Source of the DNA: Carettochelys insculpta
Taxonomy: Eukaryota > Chordata > Testudines > Carettochelyidae
Direction: 5' to 3'
Length of the DNA stretch: 64,000 nucleotides
Assembly: GCF_033958435.1 (NCBI RefSeq)
Contig: NC_134145.1
Location: 40,699,501-40,763,500, forward strand
The notes under the pieces: model-generated
Told to the model about the DNA's origin: nothing
Databases searched by the model: none
Seen by the model: the letters and a program-made list of their open reading frames with translations, nothing else
Position numbers and translations under genes: made by a program
In this document: piece after piece, positions 54,901-64,000 of the stretch
How positions within the stretch are numbered: position 1 is the stretch's first letter
Layout of the letters: each line of letters opens with the position of its first letter

Positions 54901-57900
54901 CTAATTAACTAATTAATTAGCTAAACTAATTAGCTAATTAATGCTCACCACATTCTAGTTTGATAATTATTATTATTCCTAGTTTATAAAAAGACAGCTT
55001 GATGCAGGGAAGTTAAGACCTACCAATGGATACAGAGGAAGATGGTGTCAGACTGTAAAATTCTATGGTTAGATCATGTCTCCCCTGTGTTTATGCTATA
55101 TAATTTATTCCATGTAATTTCAAATGTCTTGCTTTGTTTTATTCTGTATGTCCTCATTTTCCCTATTCTGCATTGTCTCACATTTGCATATTTGAAGGGT
55201 GAAAAATTGACTTACACACATAACGTATCCTTAAAGAATAGAATCTGTGAATGGTTATTTCTGTTCCTTTCTACAGACTTAAAAATACCTCACTGAAAAT
55301 GCACTGTAAGTATTTATTCTGAATTTTTTAAACTAATAAATTCCTTATCTACTTAGGATTTTACCTCAGTGCTAATAAAGTAGCCAACTAAATCAGTTAG
55401 AAGCTATAGTTTACCTGATGCTTGTCTTTCACACTCCATGGTTCTGTGTATGTATATATAGTATGCCTCTGTGCTTTTTCTATGGCTTTTATTACTACTG
55501 TATATGCATCACCTAATTTAAAACAGACTTGCTCCTGTTTTCAACTATAACGTCATTGTGGACTCAGTCTGTGCAACAGAAATGACTGCTCAAAATATAG
55601 CATTGTGATGCTAGACATTCCAACCAGGCCGTCACAGACAGGAATGTGCATTTGTCTGGGCAAGCATTATGTACCTGGGGTGCTTAGCATTAATAATGAC
55701 AGCATGTGTCTTTTGAATTCCACTTTTTTATTTCAACAGAAATGGTCATTATTACAGAAAAGCAGCAACTGGATGATCATGGCTCTGTGACTGCAGTGTA
55801 AACAGTTGAATTTCCCACTGTGCAAACAAAAGGAAAAATCCTCGAAGTGCTGGTGGAAACAAGAATAAAACATCCAGAACATGGACTGTACTATTTAAGA
55901 GAGATCTCTAACTGTCCCTCATAAATTACGCTTCAACTAGCAGGAGGTAACTCCTACTGAAAGCACTTTCATGATGTCAGAAACTAACAGATTTCACTCC
56001 TGCACCCATTTGTGATGTTTGATTGTCTTGGTGAGCAAAGTGTATGCATCAAATTCTCCAAATCTTTAAAGACTTTTTAAATTTAAAATTAAAGATTGTC
56101 TCTCCCAATTTTCGCCCCTCCTCCATTTCATGATATAAAGCAGGAACTGGGGGGTGTTTCTGTAATAGTTAAAGCACAAGGCATCAGGGCAGCCACAGGA
56201 AGCTGACAGAGATCCCTTGGCTAGGCTGGAACTCTGCCTCTGGGGATGTAATATTTTCCTTTCCTGTGACAAACAAGTTGTGGGGTTTCAGCTCTATGGA
56301 CCAAAGACAGATACAGAGAGGAAGAGGCTACAGTACCGATACCTGACTTGTTGGTGGGCTGAGAGGTGCAAAGACTACCAAAAGGACCTTGTAAAAAAGG
56401 CCACTTGTAAAAAGCTTGGCTTGGGGCAGAGAGACACTTTTCTGAGCAGCCCTTCCCCCTGCCTGTGCTAACTGCGGAATGCCCCATGTTGGCGCACCTA
56501 CAGAGAGATGCACACAAAAGCCTCCAGTTATCACTGCCAGGGAAAGGAATAACTAAGCAAGACCTTCCTCTGCCTCTGTGAGTAAGTGTAAGGAGTAACT
56601 TCCTGAAGCAGAGCAGACCTAATAAGTGGAAAGACATTTTCCTTGATATACCAGATAGGCTGCAGCAACTGGCAAAAGTACCTGCAGAGGCACCAGCCCC
56701 AGACCATGCAGTGTTTCCATTATTGTGTAGGTCTGCTGACCCACTCCTAATCTCTATCCCCCACAAGTAGGTAGTTTGGATGGGCAGAATGTGACTTACC
56801 TCACGGCAGCGTTCCAGACGAGGAGCTGGGTCGCTGTGTGTCAATTCCCTGCCACTGTTCTGATGGACTCTGCTGTCTGTGAGAATTTCAGAGCAGATTC
56901 TAGACCCTGCCTCAAGGCAGAAATTGGAGTGAGACAGGCAGTTGAGAGAGACGTGTTCTAATACAAGAGTTACAGTGTTATGTTATTACAGCTTGACATT
57001 GGAGGTGTCAGATATAGGGTACTGCCCTGATGCCTCCTATAGAAAAATGTAAGAGAGAGGACAAAAATAACACATTGATATCACCAATATAAAATGTGTG
57101 TCTGATGTAATAGATTTAGGGTTTTTATATAGAATATTTTTAGTGTTAATGGTTCATATTGTTACTTTTTACTACGTAGTAAGTTATAAGCTTCTCAAAA
57201 TCCAGTGAACTGACAGTTTAAAACTGTTGTTCACAACCTTTTCCATCCTGGTACTCTCCTAGGCCTCCTGTCCCCTCCATCCAATTAACAAAAGCAGGGG
57301 ATGTAAATCAGTGGTTTTCAATCAATGTGCAGCTAATGATGCACTGATGTGCACCCAGAACTGTCCAAGTGTGCCATGCAATTTCATCAATTTCCTCTCA
57401 CTGTGGCTCTTCAACATTAATGAATCTGATCCTTGTTTAGCTTGTTGCATGCACTACTCCATTGCAAACCTCTTTAGTAGGAGTGTAACCATAGTAAATA
57501 CAAAGCAAATGTGACTTTATGAGCAATCAATTCATCTGAAAAAAGTAGGAGTGCCATGCAATTGTTTGTCTCATTGAAGTGTGTGGTGTTACTGAAAAGG
57601 TTGGGGACCACTTGTCTAAAACCTCAATAGTACTCTTGAGCCTCAGTTTAGATAGTATATGCAAACTGGCACAGATGTTGCCAATGACCCTGACTCTCCT
57701 TTGGCTTGTGTCTGTAATTCATTTTCATGCATGCTATTTCAGACCAACCACCTGAGAAACACCTCTCCATAGTATTCAATAGTGCAGACTTCCTGCAAAG
57801 TCTCACACCTCCTGACACCTTCCCGCAATGAACCCACACCAGATCTGCTGCCAGTGAGAAGCCTGGAGGCAAGGGTTACTCTTGAAATAAACAAAAATAA

Positions 57901-57955
57901 TTTGTTAAGCGGATCTTTTCAGATATATGAGTTGAAAATTTCTTCACGTCTGCAA
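54901..57955. other. long stretch without recognisable features
   Basis: About 3 kb. A small AT-rich palindrome lies at about 54903-54945 (ATTAATTAGCTAA and TTAGCTAATTAAT). Frames at 55042-55296, 55605-55790, 56217-56471 and 56221-56844 show no motif that I recognise. The last overlaps another frame and reads as random low-complexity protein. Host intergenic DNA is possible. Confidence 0.45.
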
Positions 57956-58637
57956 GGCCGCGTCTACACGTGCACGCTACTTCGAAGTAGTGGCGCCAAC
58001 TTCGAAATAGCGCCCGTCACGGCTACACGTGTTGGGCGCTATTTCGAAGTTGAAATCGACGTTAGGCGGCAAGACGTCGAAGTTGCTAACCCCATGAGGG
58101 GATGGGAATAGTGCCCTACTTCGAAGTTGAACGTCGAAGTAGGGCACGTGTAGACAATCCGCATCCCGCAACTTTGAAATAGCGCAGTCCGCCATGGCAG
58201 CCATCAGCTGAGGGGTTGAGAGACACTCTCTCTCCAGCCCCTGCGGGGCTGTATGGTCACTGTGTGCAGCAGCCCTTAACCCAGGGCTTCTGGCTGCTGC
58301 TGCTGCAGCTGGGGATCCATGCTACATGCACAGGGTCTGCAACCAGTTGTCAGCTCTGTGGATCTTGTGCTGTTTAGTGCAAGTGTGTCTGGGAGGGGCC
58401 CTTTAAGGGAACAGCTTGCTGTTGAGTCCACCCTGTGACCCTGTCTGCAGCTGTTCCTGGCACCCTTATTTTGATGTGGGCCACTTTGGTGTGTAGATGC
58501 TCCCCTGCAGCGCCTACTTCGATGCAGTGCTGCCCAATGTCGACATTGAACGTCGACGGCACCAGCCCTGGAGGACGTGTAGACGTTATTCATCGAAATA
58601 GCTTATTTCGATGTAGCAGTCACGTGTAGACGTAGTT
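57956..58637. mobile_element. 682-bp non-autonomous Harbinger deletion derivative
   Basis: Left end GGCCGCGTCTACACGTGCAC, and right end (reverse complement) AACTACGTCTACACGTGACT. Both flanks carry CAA (57953-57955 and 58638-58640), a candidate 3-bp duplication. The left half equals the Myb-side end of the autonomous elements up to the region before the Myb start. The right half equals the transposase-side end and, on the minus strand, still contains the start of the transposase gene (Met-Asp-Pro-Gln-Leu-Gln repeat, near 58300). Everything between has been deleted. It is the best guide to what complete ends should look like. Confidence 0.8.
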
Positions 58638-58640
58638 CAA

Positions 58641-60437
58641 ATCTACTGTGTGTCAGATGTGTTTTGATAGCTTAATAATAGGGTATGCCAGATTAAGCAT
58701 GCATATGAGACTACTATATTACTACTTAACCTTTGTACTCAGTGTGGAGCATAGGTCATCTATAAGTCTCCTCCACTTCACTCTGTCTTGGGACAAAACT
58801 TCTAGCTGGCTCCAGGAGTACCCCAGTTGTTCTCCTTCAATCTGTGCATATGAGAAGTTTAACAATAACTTGATAGTATCCAGTAATTGCTATCAATGTT
58901 ATTTATTGTGTGTGTTTGAGTGTGTGAGGATAAAAGTGAGGACAGCAGGTAGTTGCAAAATAAATCTGGTACTTTTCAGTAAATGTTTTGCTTGGTAACA
59001 TTTTGTTTTAGTTTTTGTTTGTTTTGTTTTGTTTTCTGGGTATTGTTTTGCTTTGATCAGTAACTGATGGTTATTTTAAAGTATGCTCTGTGCAATCCTA
59101 ATTAATTCTTTAGTTCTTTGATAGCAACATAATTTTCCATTCTTTTGTGTTTTCGTTATATATGTCACACATAGATTTTAGCTTTTTTTAAAAGTTATAC
59201 ATGTAACTGGCTGCTCATTAAACACATTCATTTATTATGACTGGCTATACAATTGAAATCATTGCAAATATCCACAATTACTTGTCAGATATACACACCA
59301 AATGTGTGTGTGTGTCATCACACCATGAATATTTAACATTTACCAATAGGTTATTTCATGATCTAACTGCAAATTTCTAAATTATAAGATTTATAATAAT
59401 CCTCCTTTTATTCCAGCCAAAATTATGTGTGTACTAGCTATTTTCAAGGCCACATTTTTCCACTGTGCTAGCTGCGTGAAACTAAGGCTTTCTTGTAGGA
59501 GTATATATTTAGAGAAAACTACAAAATTGTCCTGTATTAATAGATCCTACGCATTCCTAAGAGGTGGTTCAGCATATTATCATGTAACTGCTGCCCTTGA
59601 AAAGGCACAATTTGATCTTAACAGCTTTAAAAAAAATCCCTCTGGTAGTTACAGAGAACAAGGGACCACAGTTCAGCTCCACTAGCAGAAAACTGGGTTG
59701 AGAACCACAACGGTGCTGCCTTATAAGTTTCAGAACCTCCATGAGAGAAGCAAAGATCTTTTTTTTTTCTTGGAAATTAGTTCTATGGGCCTCAGTGAAG
59801 AGCTGGCATATTGGTCATAGGCAAGTGGTCTCAGTGGGTTTAGGGCTTCTGTGGCAGAGCTGACTGTCAGCGTCAATGGATGCCTTTGTATGTGCATAAG
59901 GGAAGGGAGAAGAAGGGAAGAAGAGTGAGCAGTTCATTAGTATGTGAGCCAATAGTAGAGATGGCCTAACTTCTGAAAGGATAAAGCACAGGATCTTGAG
60001 TCCACAAAAATGAACTAAATATCCTGAGAGAAAACACTCTTTTGAGTGATTTTCAGTACCCTCTGCCAGGTTCTAGATTGGTAAACCTCTTAGTCAGCCA
60101 AGTAATTTAGGTCTTCCTCCCCACCCCGCAAATTTATTAGGAAAAGGAGCCCGAGGAGTTCAAAGGAGGAGAGTTGGACACTCTCTCATACGGCTTTCCA
60201 TCAGATTCTGAGCAAGAAGAGACCAAAAGGCCAGATGTTGGTCTCAGCTACCCCAGGTTAAATCCAGATCAGCCCCTGTGAAATCAGTGGCACTAGCCAA
60301 GAGTTACATCAATGAATGCTCTCCCACCATATGTCCATTTGTAAGAAGTTACCCTTTAAAGAATATATTTTATTAGCCATATTTCATGTATGCTATGTCA
60401 GTTATAGTCAATTTATCACTCAAATGAACATGAGTGG
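58641..60437. other. no recognisable feature
   Basis: AT-rich, with (TG)n at about 59301-59315 and a poly(T) run at about 59759-59769. No gene was recognised. Confidence 0.5.
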
Positions 60438-61796
60438 ATGCTCTTGAACCATCCCCTCACCATGGTCCTAGAATCCCTGGACCAAATCCCTCAGCAACTG
60501 ACTAGGGGCAATCTTGCAACACTTCCTCCCCTGTGTGAGGTCCAAGCTTCCATCAAAAAGATGAATTGTAAGAAGGAAACAGGATTAGACGAAATCCCCA
60601 TCAAAGTCTTCAAAGAAGGTGGGCCAGAGCTCCACAAACAACTCCACCTCCTGATTTTCAAGATCTGGGACAAGGAGCAGATGCCACTAGATTTCAGAGA
60701 CACACTGGTCATCAGTCTCTTCCAGAAGGGCAACTAATCAGACTGTGAAAATGAACATGGCATCTCCCTCCTGGCAATGGTAGAGAAAATTTTAGCTCGA
60801 ATCCTGGCAAAGTGACTCCTGCCACTCTCAGAAGAAATTCTCCCAGAATCCCAGTGTGATTTCCGACCATTCCAAGAAACAGTGGATATGATCTTCACTG
60901 CCCAGCAACTGCACGAAAAATGTAACGAACAAAAACAAGCCTTATACATGAGTTTTATCAATCTGACCAAAGCATTCAACTCAGTCTATCATAGCACCCT
61001 CTGGGACATCAAAGATGGACTGCTCCAAAAAATTAATTTGCATATTGAAGCTGCTTCATGACAACATGACTGCCACAGTATTGAGCAACAACAGATCCCA
61101 CAGTAACCGCTTTGAGGTCAAAACAGGAGCCAAAAAAGGCTGCGTCATTGTCCCATCACTCTTCTGCATCTTCATTGCCATGCCCCTTCACCTCATTGAT
61201 GGTAAGCTTTCAGATGGTGTGAAGATTGTCTGTAGAATGAATGGGAAGCTTTTCAATCTCTGGAGACTGAAGGCTAAAAGCAAGATCTCCATGAACTTGA
61301 TCATGGAGTTCCAGTACTCGGGTGACAACATGATTGTTGCTTTTTCTCCCACAGCCACTCAGAACATCAAAAAAACCAAGGTGCTTAACCAGCCCTCGCC
61401 AATTAGACAATCTCATGTACCTTCTATTGAAGCCAATGGAGAACTGCTGGAAAATGTGGAGCACTTCCCATGCCTTGCAAGTCATCTTTCCACTAAAGTC
61501 AACAGTGATGTAGAAATCCACTATCATCTGAGCCATGCAAGCTCTGCTTTTGCCCACCTGAGACAAAAGGTCTTTGAGAACCAAGACACCTGTCCCAAGA
61601 CAAAGCTCCTCGTAAACCACACAGTGGTTGTTCCAGTGCTACTGTATGCCTGTGAAACCTGGACAACGTACAAATGTAATTTGAAGGTACTTGAACAATA
61701 CCATCAAGGCTGCCTCAGAAGAATCCTAAATATATCTTGGGAGGATAGGTGTATGAACACTATCATCCTGGAAGAGTCGAATGTGACCAGCATTAA

Positions 61797-61863
61797 CAAT
61801 GAGAAGTCCTGTGGACCTTACAGACTAACAGATTGTGCTTTTGTGAGCAAAGACCCAGTTTGT
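61797..61863 (-). repeat. Penelope-type 3' tail inside LINE copy 4
   Basis: AATGAGAAGTCCTGTGGACC and TTACAGACTAACAGATTGTG, then GCAAAGACCCAGTTTGTCAG are the reverse complement of the recurrent tail. The hammerhead-like strands are degenerate. Confidence 0.6.
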
Positions 61864-61937
61864 CAGATATATCTTTAGGTAGGGGGCTGGACTCGATGAC
61901 CTCCTGAGGTCCCTTCCAGTCCTAGGATTCTATGAAG
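61864..61937 (+). repeat. CR1 3' end, very short insert
   Basis: AGGTAGGGGGCTGGACTCGA, TGACCTCCTGAGGTCCCTTC and CAGTCCTAGGATTCTATGA are the conserved CR1 3' end with its ATTCTATG terminus. It is 5'-truncated to about 74 bp and lies immediately next to the tail fragment inside LINE copy 4. Confidence 0.8.
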
Positions 61938-62251
61938 AACAGAAGAGTGTTGGGGACCAGTGGTAGTGATATAAGGACATGCTTAAGGTACATATGAAAA
62001 AGTGCAGCATTGGTGTTGACATTTGGCATAACCTTATTCAAGACCATCCCCAGTGCAGAATGGTAATCTGTGAGGCGGTGGCGTAATTTGAGAGGTCCCA
62101 CCACAATGGAACTGAGGAGAGGAAAAGAAGAAGAAAAGAGTGTCAAAAACTGCCCCACACTCCTTCAACAGCTGACAACACCTGCTCCTTCTGTGATAAG
62201 ATCTGTGAGTCCAGAACTGGGCTGATCAGCCATCAACTGACTCACAAATAG

Positions 62252-62397
62252 GAGAGTGACATGAAGACACCCTATTTGTTATCCAGTGACCACCAAGCAG
62301 ATGTTGTTTGTTGCTCTGTCTGTGAGCTATTTTTAAAAGGTTTTTGGTTGAATGAATTAATTTTGAAGATAAGTGTGACATAAATTTTATAATTTAA
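62252..62397. other. no recognisable feature
   Basis: Downstream flank of LINE copy 4. Nothing recognised. Confidence 0.5.
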
Positions 62398-62938
62398 GGG
62401 CTAATCTACACTTGAAATATGGCAGTTGCCCAGGTGTGCTGCTGTAGTGCTTCAGTGTGGACTCTATCTATGCTGATGGGAGAGGTTTCCCAGTGACATG
62501 ATAAGCCACCTCAGATAAAGGTAGTAGCTAGACCAGCAAAAGTGCACTGTACTAGGTTATCTCAACTACAGGTTGAACTTCTCTAGTCCAGCACTCTTGG
62601 GACTTGACCGGTGCCAGACAAGAGAATATGCTAGACCACAGGAGGTCAATATTATCTAGCAACATTACCAACACTTCCACTGCTTATGTGGCTCTTAGAA
62701 GACATTTAGGTGTAAATTACAGCTAACTAACAGCACAGAACACTGAGGCCAGGACTGCTAGCTATAAATAAACTTCATGAGAGCACAGGGAACTTGGCCA
62801 CACCCATTACAAATGGTTGTCTGGCTAACTAAAATCATGCTGGATTATGGATGTTGCTGGACTAGAGAGGTTCAACCTGTACTTTACTTAGAGGTATATG
62901 TAGGGCAGTTGACATAGCTTTTTAGTGTAGACCAGGCC
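62398..62938. mobile_element. Harbinger-type MITE with TAA duplication, host of a nested element
   Basis: Left end GGGCTAATCTACACTT, and right end (reverse complement) GGCCTGGTCTACACTAAAAA. The flanks are TAA on both sides (62395-62397 and 62939-62941), which fits the TWA preference of PIF/Harbinger insertions. The interior is interrupted by the Tigger-like element 62569-62879. Without it the MITE is about 230 bp. Confidence 0.7.
62569..62879. mobile_element. 311-bp Tigger/mariner-like MITE nested in the previous one
   Basis: Left end CAGGTTGAACTTCTCTAGTC, and right end (reverse complement) CAGGTTGAACCTCTCTAGTC. The flanks are TA on both sides (62567-62568 and 62880-62881). CAG ends and a TA duplication suggest the Tigger/pogo group. 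A related right-end fragment is at 50345-50426. Confidence 0.75.
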
Positions 62939-63205
62939 TAAAAGCTTTTTGATCACATCATAATAATACCTATTAAACCATTTGTAAGAGTAAGATGATG
63001 TCAGATCATCTCATAGACAGATGTTAACCAATAGAGAAACAGTGCCTTATGGGCTGATCTTTCTCATCCCACTGGAGGCACAGCCTGGTGATTAGAACAC
63101 AGCCTGTAGCACAGCAGAAGGGAACCAACCCAAGAGACTGCATATGAGATATGCCCTGGATGTCCCTGAAATATTCATATGGGTGAGTATTCAAAGGACA
63201 TCACA

Positions 63206-64000
63206 GCTGCATCTGCAGGTGCCAGCTACTTCGAAGTAGCTGCGCCGACTTCGAAATAGCGCCCACCATGTCTACATGTGGCGAGCGCTATTTTGAAGTT
63301 GACATCAACGTAAGGCGGTGAGACATCGAAGTCGCTATCCCCATCAGGGGATGGGAATAGCGCCCTACTTCGACGTTGAACGTCGAAGTAGGGCATGTGT
63401 AGATGATCAGCGTCCTGTAACATCGAAAGAGCGGGGTCCACCATGGTGGCCATCAGCTGAGGGGTTGAGAGACGCTCTCTCCAGCCCCTGAGCTCTATGG
63501 TCGCCGCGTGCAGCGGCCCCTTAAAGCTCCCCGCCCCTGACTTCCTGTGCAGGAAGCTGAGAGCATGTGCAGGCAGCAGCAGTAACACGTGATCAGCCTG
63601 CACGCCTCCCTGCCCCAAGACACGCCCCCCCCACTGTGATGGCCGCCCGCCAGCCCCCCAAGCGCCCCCAGGGCACCCCCTCTAAGGGGAGCCAGGGCTC
63701 CCAGCCTGGCAGCCAGCCTGGGAGGAGGCAGCGGGGCCCCTCCTGGATGGAGGCCGAGATCCGGGACCTGCTGGGGCTCTGGGGCGAGGAGGAGGTGCTC
63801 CAGGTAATGGGGAGCAAGACGCGGAATGCGGATGCGTTTGCTCGTCTGGCTGAGGGCCTGGCCGCCCGGGGTCACCCTGCCCACACTCCTGACCATGTCG
63901 GGAGTAAAGTTAAGGAGCTGCGGCAGGGTTACACCCGGGTCCAGGATGCGGCCAGCCTATCTGGGGCCACCCCTGCCACTTGCCCCTTTTACAGGGAGCT
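63206..64000 (-). mobile_element. autonomous-type PIF/Harbinger element, copy 3, cut by the window edge
   Basis: The Myb-side end reads inwards from the left: GCTGCATCTGCAGGTGCCAG, CTACTTCGAAGTAGCTGCGC and the inner palindrome CTACTTCGACGTT/GAACGTCGAAGTAG at about 63364-63391. It is followed by the 5' region of the Myb gene. The orientation is the opposite of copies 1 and 2. The transposase, if present, lies beyond 64000. Confidence 0.8.
63639..64000 (+). CDS. Harbinger Myb/SANT-like partner protein, N-terminal 120 codons, runs off the window
   Basis: ATG at 63639 opens MAARQPPKRPQGTPSKGSQG, and the frame stays open to the window edge. The Myb/SANT-like domain is intact: GPSWMEAEIRDLLGLWGEEE, VLQVMGSKTRNADAFARLAE, GLAARGHPAHTPDHVGSKVK, ELRQGYTRVQDAASLSGATP and CPFYREL. 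Compared with the copy 1 and 2 genes, there is no frameshift in this part. The Arg-to-Gly change in VGSKVK (VRSKVK elsewhere) is in the third helix and may weaken DNA binding (inference). The C-terminal half and the intron are outside the window. Confidence 0.8.
   Translation, partial: MAARQPPKRPQGTPSKGSQGSQPGSQPGRRQRGPSWMEAEIRDLLGLWGEEEVLQVMGSKTRNADAFARLAEGLAARGHPAHTPDHVGSKVKELRQGYTRVQDAASLSGATPATCPFYRE

Larger units (their letters stand above)
60438..62251 (+). pseudogene. APE-type LINE (copy 4, a different family): RT and C2H2 finger, interrupted
   Basis: 60438-60737 holds the linker before the RT (KKETGLDEIPIKVFKEGGPE, LPLDFRDTLVISLFQKGN-like). After a stop at about 60735 the RT continues with ISLLAMVEKILARILAK and MSFINLTKAFNSVYHSTLW (motif A). 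61015-61796 is open: VKTGAKKGCVIVPSLFCIFI (motif B), MEFQYSGDNMIVAFSP where the FADD box should be (SGDN), LLYACETWTTYKCNLKVLEQ and RRILNISWEDRCMN. The C-terminus near 62188-62251 has a classical C2H2 finger (CX2CX12HX3H). An insertion of about 140 bp (61797-61937) cuts the ORF. The SGDN replacement means an inactive RT. The element is related to, but clearly distinct from, copies 1-3. Confidence 0.8.

Noticed and set aside
56221..56844. 207-codon minus-strand frame
   Set aside because: No domain, no methionine context and no splice partners. A host exon cannot be excluded but is not supported.

Overview
This window looks like repeat-rich, non-coding DNA of a sauropsid vertebrate, most likely a turtle. 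That is inferred from the mix of elements: CR1-clade LINEs with the 8-bp terminal repeat (TCACAGAA or TTCTTATG type), MIR-like SINEs, RTE-like LINEs, a Penelope-like element with a GIY-YIG endonuclease, and many CpG-rich DNA transposons whose ends carry the core GTCTACAC. I found no convincing host protein-coding exon, no tRNA or rRNA gene, no CRISPR array and no microbial operon. Every recognisable protein belongs to a transposable element.

Layout. 0-12 kb: a CR1 ORF1 esterase fragment, a 5'-truncated LINE (copy 1), two foldback MITEs, several short repeats, and a head-to-head pair of Penelope-like fragments at 9.3-11.4 kb. 12-30 kb: mostly featureless sequence with one MITE, a nearly full-length LINE on the minus strand (copy 2, 16.1-19.9 kb), a CR1 on the minus strand (19.9-21.1 kb), a CR1 on the plus strand with a long open RT frame (25.0-26.8 kb), and a TA-flanked MITE (28.4-28.9 kb). 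30-34 kb: a full-length copy of the same LINE (copy 3) bounded by a perfect 11-bp target-site duplication. 34-45 kb: the core of the window, a complex of PIF/Harbinger transposons. It contains an approximately 1.5-kb inverted repeat made of two head-to-head deletion derivatives, two short solo ends, and two autonomous-type elements fused in tandem. Each of these two carries a spliced DDE transposase gene on the plus strand and a spliced Myb/SANT-like gene on the minus strand, in convergent orientation. 45-64 kb: more MITEs, two MIR-like SINEs, an RTE-like LINE whose 5' part is inverted, CR1 and Penelope tails, a free-standing 682-bp Harbinger derivative, a further LINE, a nested MITE pair, and the start of a third autonomous-type Harbinger element that runs off the right edge.

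How the parts work together. In PIF/Harbinger elements the transposase and the Myb-like partner act together: the partner binds the ends and helps bring the transposase into the nucleus. Both genes in both complete copies here are damaged, but the DDE residues survive in both transposase copies. The many short elements with a GTCTACAC core and 3-bp flanking matches are plausible passengers of such a system. The LINEs and the Penelope-like fragments are retroelement relics. Their short 3' ends recur through the window, and several carry a motif arranged like the core of a hammerhead ribozyme.
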